Assembly (NCBI GenBank): GCA_002336405.1 | Contig: DDEJ01000035.1 | Location: 571 to 17,505 of the forward strand | Source: Rhodobacteraceae bacterium UBA1957 | GTDB lineage: Bacteria; Pseudomonadota; Alphaproteobacteria; Rhodobacterales; Rhodobacteraceae | Length of the DNA: 16,935 nucleotides | Direction of reading: 5' to 3' | Shown here: one piece after another, positions 5,892 to 13,535 of the stretch | Numbering within the stretch: position 1 is the stretch's first letter | How the letters are laid out: every line of letters starts with the position of its first letter | Program-made: the position numbers and the translations under genes | Notes under the pieces: generated by a model | What the model saw: only the letters and a program-made list of their open reading frames with translations | The model's database searches: none | Told to the model about the DNA's origin: nothing

Positions 5892-7190
5892 TCAGCTTTC
5901 CGCATTGCCCGAACTGTCCGCACTAAAACCAAATTCTTCAAAAGTTGCAGGCTTCATCTGGATTGAGAACCCTGGGGTTATCGGCAGTTGATAGGCGCCA
6001 TTTTCGACGAGACACGGGTCTTCAAAATGCTCATGGAGATGGTCGACATATTCGATGCGCCGATCATCTTTTTCGCCAGATATTGCAATATAATCAACCA
6101 TCGCCATATGCTGAACATATTCGCACAGGCCCACTCCCCCGGCGTGCGGCCATACCGGCAGACCGTATTTCGCCGCCATCAACATCACTGCAAGCACCTC
6201 GTTGAACCCACCCATGCGACAACTGTCGATTTGAACGATATCAAGAGCACCCTCTTTGATAAATTGCTTGAACATAACCCGGTTCTGGCACACTTCGCCA
6301 GTCGCCACCTTAATCGGCGCAACCGCGTGACGAATGGCCTTATGACCCATGATATCATCCGGGCTGGTGGGTTCTTCGATAAAGAAGGGTCGCGCGAACT
6401 CCAGGGCTTTGACCCACGCAATCGCTTGATCAACCTCCCAAACCTGATTGGCATCAATCATGATATGCATATCGTCGCCAAGTTCTTCGCGGGCAATCGT
6501 CAAACGACGAATATCGTCATCGAGGTCGCGCCCGACCTTGAATTTAACATGGCTAAAGCCCGCCGCCTTTGCCTCGCGACACAGCCGGCGCAACTTATCG
6601 TCGGGATAGCCCAACCAACCTGCAGAAGTGGTATAACACGGGTACCCTTGCGCTTTGAGTTTTGCGACCCGCTCGGCTTTGCCGGCTTGGGCGGCGCGCA
6701 AGATACCAAGCGCCTCATCGGGGGTCAGCGCGTCGGTCAAATAGCGAAAATCAATCAGTTTAACGATCTCTTCGGGCGACATATCCGCCACCAGTTGCCA
6801 GAGCGGTTTACCAGCCTCTTTGGCCCATAAATCCCACACAGCATTGACCAGTGCGCCCGTGGCAAGATGGATAACCCCTTTTTCGGGACCCACCCAGCGC
6901 AGTTGGCTGTCTCCTGTAATGTGACGCCAAAACCGTCCCATATCTTCGCGAATCCAATCCAATTCAAGCCCGACCACCAAAGCCGATAAAGACTTAATTG
7001 CGGCGACACAAATCTCGGTACCGCGCCCAAGTGTAAACGTCAGGCCATGCCCTTCAAATGCGCCGTCGGTTTCCAGAACCACATAGGCCGCAGAGTAATC
7101 CGGATCGGGGTTCATCGCATCTGAGCCATCCAGCATATCCGAGGTTGGAAACCGCAAATCATGGGTTCGAATACCAGTAATACGGGTCAT
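5892..7190 (-). CDS. fucD: L-fuconate dehydratase
   Basis: A 432-residue enolase-superfamily enzyme that dehydrates L-fuconate to 2-keto-3-deoxy-L-fuconate in the cytoplasm. The N-terminal capping domain has the typical LDGSDAMNPDPDYSAAYVVL (20-39) of this family, shared with Xanthomonas FucD and human ENOSF1. The barrel domain carries the KFK motif with catalytic Lys216/Lys218, metal ligands Asp246, Glu272 and Glu299 (in IMIDANQ, FIEEP and ATGEV), Asp322 and catalytic His349 (in VWPHAGG). All expected active-site residues are present and the length is normal. Its ATG overlaps the TGA of the upstream hydrolase gene (ATGA), so the two are translationally coupled. It is the last gene of the nine-gene minus-strand operon. 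The active-site set and family-specific N-terminus make this the most specific function call in the window. Confidence 0.92.
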   Translation of the reverse strand: MTRITGIRTHDLRFPTSDMLDGSDAMNPDPDYSAAYVVLETDGAFEGHGLTFTLGRGTEICVAAIKSLSALVVGLELDWIREDMGRFWRHITGDSQLRWVGPEKGVIHLATGALVNAVWDLWAKEAGKPLWQLVADMSPEEIVKLIDFRYLTDALTPDEALGILRAAQAGKAERVAKLKAQGYPCYTTSAGWLGYPDDKLRRLCREAKAAGFSHVKFKVGRDLDDDIRRLTIAREELGDDMHIMIDANQVWEVDQAIAWVKALEFARPFFIEEPTSPDDIMGHKAIRHAVAPIKVATGEVCQNRVMFKQFIKEGALDIVQIDSCRMGGFNEVLAVMLMAAKYGLPVWPHAGGVGLCEYVQHMAMVDYIAISGEKDDRRIEYVDHLHEHFEDPCLVENGAYQLPITPGFSIQMKPATFEEFGFSADSSGNAES

Positions 7191-8032
7191 TCACTTGCTC
7201 CAACGTTCTGGCGCTGCTTGCCGAGCCCTTCGATTTCCAACTCGATCACATCCCCAGGCTTTAAATAGGTTTCGGGTTTTTGCCCCATACCAACACCCGG
7301 CGGCGTGCCCGTGGAAATGACATCACCGGGTTGTAACGACATGAACTGTGAAAGATGCGAAACAATAGTCGCAACGTCGAAATGCATCGTTTTGGTCGAT
7401 CCGTCCTGATACCTGTGCCCATTCACCTCAAGATACATGGCTAGATTTTGCGGATCCGGCACCTCGTCACGGGTCACCATCCATGGCCCAATTGGTCCGA
7501 AGGTGTCGGCGGATTTACCCTTAACCCATTGGCCTGAGCGATGCAGTTGAAAGTCGCGCTCGCTTAAATCATTGATCACACAATAGCCCGCCACATGATC
7601 AAGCGCTTCCTTTTTTGAGATGTATTTTGCCGCTTTGCCAATCACCACGCCCAGTTCGACCTCCCAATCAGTTTTCACCGAATGACGTGGGATTTCAACG
7701 TCATCATTTGGGCCCGTGATGGCTGACGTTGCCTTGAAAAAGATCACCGGTTCTTCTGGCAGGGCCATACCGCTTTCGGCGGCATGATCCGCATAATTCA
7801 AGCCGATACACACAAATTTACCAATATTGCCAACACAGGGTCCAAGCCGCGCAGATCCCTCAACCACGGGCAAGCTGTTGACATCAATAGCACGCAACTG
7901 ATCCAAAGCGGCGTCAGACAACTCGGCACCAGCAAGATCATCAATATGACCAGACAGATCCCGGATCGTGCCATCAGCCGCCATCATTCCCGGCTTTTCA
8001 GTCCCCTGCGGGCCATAACGAAGTAATTTCAT
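7187..8032 (-). CDS. fumarylacetoacetate-hydrolase-family enzyme, probable 2,4-diketo-3-deoxy-L-fuconate hydrolase
   Basis: A 281-residue FAH-family protein, often labelled ureidoglycolate lyase in automatic annotation. The core holds FVCIGLNYADHAAESG (73-88), metal ligands Glu124 and Glu126 in DWEVELGVVIG with Asp155 in CVINDLSERD, the lysine-containing VKGKSADTFGPIGPW (170-184), and the glycine-rich STGTPPGVGMG near the C-terminus. In oxidative L-fucose and L-rhamnose pathways, enzymes of this type cleave a 2,4-diketo-3-deoxy acid with water into pyruvate and L-lactate. The direct ATGA coupling to L-fuconate dehydratase supports that role here. AAGGAA lies about 7 bases before the ATG. The enzyme needs a diketo substrate, yet no typical 2-keto-3-deoxy-L-fuconate dehydrogenase is encoded in the window. 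Family certain, substrate inferred. Confidence 0.87.
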   Translation of the reverse strand: MKLLRYGPQGTEKPGMMAADGTIRDLSGHIDDLAGAELSDAALDQLRAIDVNSLPVVEGSARLGPCVGNIGKFVCIGLNYADHAAESGMALPEEPVIFFKATSAITGPNDDVEIPRHSVKTDWEVELGVVIGKAAKYISKKEALDHVAGYCVINDLSERDFQLHRSGQWVKGKSADTFGPIGPWMVTRDEVPDPQNLAMYLEVNGHRYQDGSTKTMHFDVATIVSHLSQFMSLQPGDVISTGTPPGVGMGQKPETYLKPGDVIELEIEGLGKQRQNVGASE

Positions 8033-8105
8033 GTGTCGTTCCTTTAAGAGTGAATGAGGCAGGCAAATCTGACACCCGCTCTGGGTCTTGGGTTTCGTTC
8101 ATACG

Positions 8106-9155
8106 TCAGGGTTTCTGTGCGAGCGGCGTCGCCGGCGCTGCACTGCTTTGATAGGCAGCCTCAACCAGTGCCATTGTATGCCATGCATCTTCAACCGAAG
8201 AGACCAGCACGTCGTCTTGACCAGTGACAAACCGTTGAATTTGGGCCATGCGGTTGCCAAAGCTCTCGGTAAACCAAGACCCAGTCAAGCTGACAGTTTC
8301 CCATCCCTCACCCATGTTTATTTCCAAAATATCCGGCTCGCCTGCAGGGTAATCAAGGTTCACCCCAAGATGCAGATAAGCCGCGCCCTTCGTGCCACAT
8401 ATGCGAAATTCACAGGCCTGATGCTTGCGCCCAAAACTGTGATTATGATTGATGGATAATGCGCAGCGCACCCTTTCGCCATAGTCCAAAATCGCGGCTG
8501 TGCGCGTATTCGAAGTCGCCCCACTTGGATGACCCAATGTTTTCGCATGTACACCGTCAGGATCGCCTAGAATCGAGCGGATAAAATCCATATAATGGAT
8601 CGAGTGCAACAGTATTTCCACCCGTGGCAGCCCTTCGAGGAATTTCCAAAGCCGCCACGGCGTATCCAGCGCCAGCCAAGCGTCAAAATCAACAATCTCT
8701 CCCAGCAGCCCACGATCAATGGCATCGCGCAAAGCCAGCATCATTGGTGCAAACCGCAGTTGAAAGTTCACTGCCGCCCTAAGCGACCGCTTGCGGCAGA
8801 TTTCCAGAATTTGCGTCGCAGCAGCCAGATCACTGCCCATGGGTTTCTGGATCAACACCCCTGCCCCCTCGGGCAAGATTGCCAGTATTTCGGCATGAGC
8901 ATCCGGCGGGGTGGCCAGATCAAAGATGACGTCATCCTGCGCGGCGGCTTCTTGCGCCGTGGCATAGGTGACGAACCCGTGCTTTTTGGCCAGAGCCTGC
9001 GCCTTTTCCAGATCAGGGTCATAGATACCACGGATGGCAAATCCACAGGCGCTATAGGCAGGGATATGGGCATCGGTCACGATTGAACCGGCCCCAAAAA
9101 TTACGATGGGCAGGGGGTCGTCTGGCAGCGGCCAGCTTTGGCTGAGCTCAATCAT
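8106..9155 (-). CDS. Gfo/Idh/MocA-family oxidoreductase, candidate sugar dehydrogenase
   Basis: A 349-residue NAD(P)-dependent oxidoreductase. Rossmann domain: VIFGAGSIVTDAHIPAY (18-34), then the lysine motif as IQKP (102-105, Lys104; EKP is usual). The C-terminal alpha/beta domain has the HSIHYMDF segment (184-191) with the catalytic-type His187 and Asp190. Such enzymes oxidise or epimerise sugars, inositols and sugar acids. Context suggests oxidation of the imported sugar (candidate L-fucose 1-dehydrogenase), or of a keto-deoxy acid; neither is proven. The start at 9155 is chosen because a very strong Shine-Dalgarno, GGAGGAGGT, lies 8 bases upstream and the family N-terminus fits. The frame is open further back to 9413, but those residues overlap the mutarotase gene. 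It overlaps the end of the mutarotase gene by 8 bases, so the two are coupled. Confidence 0.85.
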   Translation of the reverse strand: MIELSQSWPLPDDPLPIVIFGAGSIVTDAHIPAYSACGFAIRGIYDPDLEKAQALAKKHGFVTYATAQEAAAQDDVIFDLATPPDAHAEILAILPEGAGVLIQKPMGSDLAAATQILEICRKRSLRAAVNFQLRFAPMMLALRDAIDRGLLGEIVDFDAWLALDTPWRLWKFLEGLPRVEILLHSIHYMDFIRSILGDPDGVHAKTLGHPSGATSNTRTAAILDYGERVRCALSINHNHSFGRKHQACEFRICGTKGAAYLHLGVNLDYPAGEPDILEINMGEGWETVSLTGSWFTESFGNRMAQIQRFVTGQDDVLVSSVEDAWHTMALVEAAYQSSAAPATPLAQKP

Positions 9156-9477
9156 GGTGAAACACCTCCTCCATTTCAGCCCACCATTCGCCCGCGCCAC
9201 GAGGTTCAAGCGGTTGCTGACAAGGCTTGCAAACATCCCACCAGCGCTGTGTTTCGGGATCGGCAGCCATTTTGGCGGCATCTGCAGCAAAATCTGCCCC
9301 GTGATATTCAAAATAACTGAACAATAGATTTTCCGGTTCGCGCAAAAAAATTGAGTAATTGCTGATGTTGCATTCAGAAATCTTGACAAGAACGCCGGGC
9401 CAAGCATCGGCATGAAGACGTTTGTATTCGTTTATTTTCTCACCCTTCAGGGCAATTACACTTCCCATACGTTGCAT
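9148..9477 (-). CDS. L-rhamnose/L-fucose mutarotase family protein (RhaM/RhaU type)
   Basis: A 109-residue ferredoxin-like-fold protein of the L-rhamnose mutarotase family (formerly DUF718). With the ATG at 9477 as start, the catalytic pair of E. coli RhaM falls at the same numbers, His22 and Tyr41, followed by the paired tryptophans Trp79-Trp80 in TQRWWD. The nearby RLHADAWPGVL corresponds to RRHNPIWPEL in RhaM. It interconverts alpha and beta anomers of a 6-deoxyhexose so that transport and dehydrogenation do not wait for spontaneous mutarotation. Context points to L-fucose, although L-rhamnose cannot be excluded. A GTG one codon upstream (9480) is also possible; the AGGAG ribosome site (9484-9488) suits the ATG better. 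That site overlaps the TAG stop of the preceding enolase-superfamily gene. The 3' end overlaps the oxidoreductase gene by 8 bases. Confidence 0.87.
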   Translation of the reverse strand: MQRMGSVIALKGEKINEYKRLHADAWPGVLVKISECNISNYSIFLREPENLLFSYFEYHGADFAADAAKMAADPETQRWWDVCKPCQQPLEPRGAGEWWAEMEEVFHHD

Positions 9478-9486
9478 CACAATCTC

Positions 9487-10596
9487 CTATTGTGCCCGGG
9501 CGCTGAGGTCTTTTACACAGGCCGATGAAAGCGCCTCCATATCCCAATCTATTCCAATCCCGGGCTCTTGGTTCGCAAAGGCGCGGCCGTGCTTTATTTT
9601 CATACCGCGGTTGGTTAACCTATCGAGTTGGGGAATGTATTCCAGCCAAGGCGCGTTCGGAATGGCACAGACTAACGAGACATGTAACTCCATCAAAAAA
9701 TGCGGGCACACAGGAATGTTATGCGCCTCGGCCAAATGTGCGACTTTGATCCACGGGGTAATGCCACCAATGCGGGCCACATCAACCTGCACCACGCTGG
9801 CGCCACCGCAAGCAAGATAATCCTTGAACTGGCTTACCGAATACATGCTTTCACCCACAGCAACCGGTATGGACGTGCCTGCCGCAAGCAGCGCGTGTTG
9901 CGCCACATCATCCGCAGGCAGCGGTTCTTCAAACCAGGCGATGTCAAACTCCTCCAGCATATGCGCACGGCGTTTGGCCTCAGCCAAATTAAACGATTGA
10001 TTGGCGTCCACCATAATTTCATAGTTTGGCCCAACAGCGTCGCGCACGGCTTGCAAACGTGCGCGGTCTTCAGCCAGATGTGGCCGCCCAATTTTAACTT
10101 TTGAGCCAGAAAACCCCTTTGCCTGCGCCGCCAGCGCATCTGCCACCAAATCAGCGGTGTCAATATGCAGCCAGCCCCCCTCAGTGGTGTACATCGCAAC
10201 CGAATTTTTCGCCCCACCCAGCATTTTATAAAGTGGCAGATTGGCCCGCTTGCACCGCAGATCCCACAGCGCGATATCAATCGCCGCCAGTGCCAGCGAC
10301 GAAATCGCGCCCACCGCCGTGGCATGAACCGAAAACAACAGATCACGCCAGATACGACCAATTTCTTCTGCGTCTTGGCCGATCAACTGATCAATCAGAT
10401 CGTCGCGCAGAAGGGCCATCACCGCACTGCCACCCTGTCCGATCGTATAGCTATACCCAAGCCCCGTGACCCCGTCACTGTCGGTGATCTGGACAAAGGG
10501 CGTTTGCTGGCTGTCAAACGATTGGATCGCATCAGTGCGCCGAACCATGGGCGGCAAATCAACCATAAAAATATCAACAGATAGAATGCGTGCCAT
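9487..10596 (-). CDS. mandelate racemase/muconate lactonizing enzyme family acid-sugar dehydratase-like protein
   Basis: A 369-residue enolase-superfamily enzyme distinct from the L-fuconate dehydratase of the same operon. Active-site residues follow the mandelate racemase pattern with a constant offset of two: Lys166 and Lys168 (KVK), metal ligands Asp197, Glu223 and Glu249, the Asp272-His299 dyad, and Glu319 in PWLEYIP. Both catalytic acid/base sites are thus present. Members of this subgroup are racemases or dehydratases of acid sugars (galactarate, talarate, lyxonate and others); the substrate cannot be told from sequence. The location between the ABC transporter and the mutarotase implies that its substrate derives from the imported sugar or a relative. 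GAGGT lies 7 bases before the ATG and overlaps the stop of the ATPase gene. Confidence 0.85.
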   Translation of the reverse strand: MARILSVDIFMVDLPPMVRRTDAIQSFDSQQTPFVQITDSDGVTGLGYSYTIGQGGSAVMALLRDDLIDQLIGQDAEEIGRIWRDLLFSVHATAVGAISSLALAAIDIALWDLRCKRANLPLYKMLGGAKNSVAMYTTEGGWLHIDTADLVADALAAQAKGFSGSKVKIGRPHLAEDRARLQAVRDAVGPNYEIMVDANQSFNLAEAKRRAHMLEEFDIAWFEEPLPADDVAQHALLAAGTSIPVAVGESMYSVSQFKDYLACGGASVVQVDVARIGGITPWIKVAHLAEAHNIPVCPHFLMELHVSLVCAIPNAPWLEYIPQLDRLTNRGMKIKHGRAFANQEPGIGIDWDMEALSSACVKDLSARAQ

Positions 10597-10601
10597 CTTG
10601 T

Positions 10602-11690
10602 TTACCTCAGATTGTTTTGAGTTTTTGCATCAAACAGGTGGCACTGCGCCAAATCCAGATGAAAGGTCAGAACTTCTCCATCTGCCACTGGGCGCGGTTT
10701 CAGCATCTTGGCCTGAACTTCCTGTCCTGCCAACTCGGTATACAGCAAGGTCTCAGTGCCCAAAGGTTCAGAGACAATCACCGCCATTTCGATCGCAGGC
10801 GAGGCTTCGTCCATATTCAGCGCGTGCCCTTCGGGCATCATGTTATCGGCCCGAAAACCCAAGACAATCTCTTGCCCCTCAGCAACCAGTTCAGCGAAAT
10901 TATGCGGCACTGGCACGGTAAATCCCCGGGCAAAGACCAGCGCGCCCCCGGTAACGCGACCGGGCAACAAGTTCATGGGTGGCGAGCCGATGAAGGTGGC
11001 CACAAAGGTGTTGACCGGGCGTTCAAACACCTCGTTCGGGGTGCCTTGCTGTTCGACATTGCCATCGCGCATGATCACAATCCGGTCCGCCAGCGTCATG
11101 GCCTCGACCTGATCATGGGTCACATAAATAACCGTAGTCTGGATTTTTTGGTGCAGTTTCTTAATCTCTACCCGCATCTGTGCGCGCAGTTTGGCATCAA
11201 GGTTTGACAGAGGCTCATCGAACAAGAACACATCCGGATGGCGCACAATGGCGCGCCCCATGGCAACACGCTGACGCTGGCCACCAGACAGTTCACTTGG
11301 CTTGCGATCCAGATAATCATCCAGCGACAGAATGCCAGCGGCCTCCCCAACCGCACGCGCAATTTCAGCCGGAGGTTTGCCGGCAATTTGCAGCGAAAAC
11401 CCCAAGTTCTCGCGCACCGTCATATGCGGATAGAGCGCGTAATTTTGAAATACCATCGAGATGTTGCGATCACGGGGTGGCATGTCGTTGACGATCTGGC
11501 CACCGATACTGATATCACCTGCCGAGATTTCCTCCAGACCGGCAATCATCCGCAGGGTTGTCGATTTTCCACATCCCGACGGCCCCACCAAAACCACAAA
11601 TTCATTATGGGCAATATCGAGGCTGATCCCATGCACGACCTCGAGCTTGCCATAATTTTTCGTCACATTTTCAAGCAGCACTTGTGCCAT
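10602..11690 (-). CDS. ABC transporter ATP-binding protein, UgpC/MalK type
   Basis: A 362-residue ATPase that energises the sugar importer encoded by the adjacent genes, acting on the cytoplasmic face of the membrane. Walker A is GPSGCGKST (36-44), the Q-loop is in MVFQNYALYPHM (79-90), the signature is LSGGQRQR (134-141), Walker B is VFLFDEP (154-160), the D-loop is SNLDAK and the switch histidine is His192. After about residue 235 comes the TOBE-type regulatory domain typical of MalK/UgpC in CUT1 systems; its C-terminus is family-length. The ATG comes 3 bases after the stop of the upstream permease gene, with AAAGG just before it. Specificity for L-fucose is inferred from the operon, not visible in the ATPase itself. 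Confidence 0.93.
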   Translation of the reverse strand: MAQVLLENVTKNYGKLEVVHGISLDIAHNEFVVLVGPSGCGKSTTLRMIAGLEEISAGDISIGGQIVNDMPPRDRNISMVFQNYALYPHMTVRENLGFSLQIAGKPPAEIARAVGEAAGILSLDDYLDRKPSELSGGQRQRVAMGRAIVRHPDVFLFDEPLSNLDAKLRAQMRVEIKKLHQKIQTTVIYVTHDQVEAMTLADRIVIMRDGNVEQQGTPNEVFERPVNTFVATFIGSPPMNLLPGRVTGGALVFARGFTVPVPHNFAELVAEGQEIVLGFRADNMMPEGHALNMDEASPAIEMAVIVSEPLGTETLLYTELAGQEVQAKMLKPRPVADGEVLTFHLDLAQCHLFDAKTQNNLR

Positions 11691-11693
11691 AAA

Positions 11694-12566
11694 TCAGCCT
11701 TTCACACCGCCGAAGGTTAATCCGGCAATCAGATGTTTTTGCACCAAGAATGTCAGGATAAGGGCCGGGATAATCATCAGCACCGCCAATGCGCACATCC
11801 CACCCCAATTAATGGTAAATTCAGAGGTGAAATCGCGCAGACCCACCGGCATTGTTTTCGAAAACGTCGATCGCGTCAGTTGGCTTGCCAGCGCATATTC
11901 GTTCCAAGAGGTCAAAAACGCAAAAATACCCGCAGAAGCCACCCCCGATTTGGCAACCGGAAACTCCACTTTCCAAAAGGCCTGCCACCGGGTGCAACCA
12001 TCAATTTCTGCGGCCTCGGCCAGATCGGGCGGGACCTGCCGGAAAAATCCGTCAATCAGCCAGATGGTAAACGGTACATTCATCGCCACATAAACCATGA
12101 TCAAACCGACATGGGTATCGATCAAGCCAGTCTTCGCCATCACGATAAACAGCGGCAGCGACAGCGCCACACCGGGAACGGCGCGGGTCAGCAACAGACC
12201 AATAAAAATTGCAGACTTACCGCGAAACCGATAGCGTGCGAAAGCATAGCCGCCCGCCATCCCGATCAAAATGGCAATAACGGTGCTGGTCACCGAAATA
12301 ATAAGCGAATTGGTGAAATACTGCACCACAGGCACCCCACCTTCGCCCGCACCGCCGAACATGGCCCGGTAGTTATCAAGGTTCAGACCGCGCGGCACCC
12401 AAACTGGTGGCTTGGCCATAATATCCACCGTCGGGCGGAACGAATTGAGCACGATCCAAAGGCCCGGGATACAGATGATCGACATCGCAATAAACAAAGT
12501 GATGTGGCGCAACGCTGCACCAATGCGGGTTTTAAAACGGTGTTGTTGATTGATATCCATCGCCAT
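11694..12566 (-). CDS. sugar ABC transporter permease, MalG-like (CUT1)
   Basis: About 290 residues with roughly six hydrophobic spans, the first at about residues 22-41. The cytoplasmic EAA loop reads EAAEIDGCTRWQAFWKVEFP, about 185-204, and docks on the ATPase. The C-terminal span and the LTFGGVKG ending are typical of MalG-type permeases. The periplasmic loop after the first span contains LNSFRPTVDIMAKPPVWVPR, also characteristic. The start is ambiguous: GTG at 12569, ATG at 12566 or ATG at 12560. The ATG at 12566 shares its A with the TGA of the preceding permease gene (TGATG) and is preceded by a G-rich stretch, so it is preferred. It forms the membrane channel with the MalF-like partner. 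Confidence 0.9.
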   Translation of the reverse strand: MAMDINQQHRFKTRIGAALRHITLFIAMSIICIPGLWIVLNSFRPTVDIMAKPPVWVPRGLNLDNYRAMFGGAGEGGVPVVQYFTNSLIISVTSTVIAILIGMAGGYAFARYRFRGKSAIFIGLLLTRAVPGVALSLPLFIVMAKTGLIDTHVGLIMVYVAMNVPFTIWLIDGFFRQVPPDLAEAAEIDGCTRWQAFWKVEFPVAKSGVASAGIFAFLTSWNEYALASQLTRSTFSKTMPVGLRDFTSEFTINWGGMCALAVLMIIPALILTFLVQKHLIAGLTFGGVKG

Positions 12567-13462
12567 CACCCCCCCATACCCAGCTCGGCCCGGGCGGCGC
12601 TTAGCTTTTTAAAGAAGAAAATGGTGAAGAATATTGCCATAAAAATAGAGACATAACCCATCGCGTTCGCATATCCCATCTTGGCATCCACATAGCCGGT
12701 ACGTCCGATCAAAGTCCACAGCAGTTCGGTCCTTCGGGCCGGCCCCCCGTTGGTCATAATATTCACGATATCATAGGCGCGCGCCACATCCAGACTTCGA
12801 ATAGCCAGCGCGATATAAATAAACGGCATCAAAAATGGCAGGGTGATATGGCGAAACGTCTGCCACGGCGTGCACCCATCAACCTTGGCGGCCTCAAGTG
12901 GATCTTTTGGGATTGCAAACAATCCGGCAAGGATCAAAATTGCAAACACGCTGGTCGAGCTCCAGACTTCGGCAAAAATAATCGAGAACATCGCGAGTTT
13001 TTGATCCACAAGCCAAGGAATCGCCGCCGTGGTTAGGCCAAGTGATTGCAGGGCATTATTCACCAGACCAACATTATCATTAAAAATAAACTTGAACTGA
13101 AAGCCGACGAGAATGGGCGAGAACATCATCGGAAACATCATCACGGTACGCAGAGCGCGCTGACCCCGCGTGACGCGACTGACCAGTAGAGCCAAGCCCA
13201 AGCCCAGCAGCATTTCCAAATTGAGCGCGATCGTCAAAAGCAAGACCGTACGCCCGAAGGCCGACCAGAAAACCCAGCTTTTGGCCGCTTTTTCGTAGTT
13301 ATAGGTTCCAATCCACTTGTACAGGCTGTCCGGTCGGGTCAGCCGGTACGGGGTAAAACTGGAATAGAGCGACAATAACAATGGTATTAACACAACCGCC
13401 ACAAGAATCAAAATGGCTGGCAGGATCAGAACAAACCATGTTGGCAGTTTTATTTTAGACAT
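12566..13462 (-). CDS. sugar ABC transporter permease, MalF/UgpA-like (CUT1)
   Basis: A 298-residue inner-membrane protein with about six hydrophobic spans, the first at residues 9-31. The EAA loop, EAAKVDGCTPWQTFRHITLP (190-209), contacts the ATPase. The motif MTNGGPARRTELL after the fifth span is typical of MalF/UgpA-type partners. Unlike E. coli MalF it lacks the large periplasmic insertion, as is usual in alphaproteobacterial CUT1 permeases. The Shine-Dalgarno before the ATG is poor. A strong hairpin (13485-13520) sits in the 73-base gap after the binding-protein gene and probably lowers expression of this gene relative to the binding protein. The stop overlaps the start of the MalG-like gene by one base. 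Confidence 0.9.
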   Translation of the reverse strand: MSKIKLPTWFVLILPAILILVAVVLIPLLLSLYSSFTPYRLTRPDSLYKWIGTYNYEKAAKSWVFWSAFGRTVLLLTIALNLEMLLGLGLALLVSRVTRGQRALRTVMMFPMMFSPILVGFQFKFIFNDNVGLVNNALQSLGLTTAAIPWLVDQKLAMFSIIFAEVWSSTSVFAILILAGLFAIPKDPLEAAKVDGCTPWQTFRHITLPFLMPFIYIALAIRSLDVARAYDIVNIMTNGGPARRTELLWTLIGRTGYVDAKMGYANAMGYVSIFMAIFFTIFFFKKLSAARAELGMGG

Positions 13463-13484
13463 TGGGACAATCTTAATACTTTCA

Positions 13485-13520
13485 AAATTGGGGGCGATCC
13501 AACGCGTCCACCCCCAATTT
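13485..13520 (-). promoter_or_regulatory. strong intercistronic hairpin between binding-protein and permease genes
   Basis: AAATTGGGGG (13485-13494) and CCCCCAATTT (13511-13520) are perfect 10-bp reverse complements around a 16-base loop. In the minus-strand transcript the hairpin lies 15 bases past the stop codon of the binding-protein gene and 22 bases before the ATG of the first permease gene. The 3' arm ends in UUUU, so it may act as a leaky terminator, but its placement is the classic one for a 3'-end protector of the binding-protein message. Either way it would favour high binding-protein and low permease expression. Confidence 0.7.
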
Positions 13521-13535
13521 AAAATCAGTCAAAGC

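Noticed and set aside
5741..5926. A 61-codon plus-strand ORF in the intergenic gap
   Set aside because: Rich in Pro, Arg, Thr and Ser, overlaps the dehydratase gene end, and has no ribosome site.
5988..6830. A 280-codon plus-strand ORF opposite the L-fuconate dehydratase gene
   Set aside because: It is antisense to a complete enzyme, and its composition is that of a reverse-strand shadow.
7187..8032. Naming the FAH-family gene ureidoglycolate lyase
   Set aside because: No purine-degradation gene is nearby, and direct coupling to L-fuconate dehydratase favours a sugar-acid role.
11733..12656. A 307-codon plus-strand ORF opposite the permease genes
   Set aside because: It lies antisense to two clear permease genes, is rich in His, Arg and Gln, and has no recognisable domain; it is a product of codon bias on the other strand.
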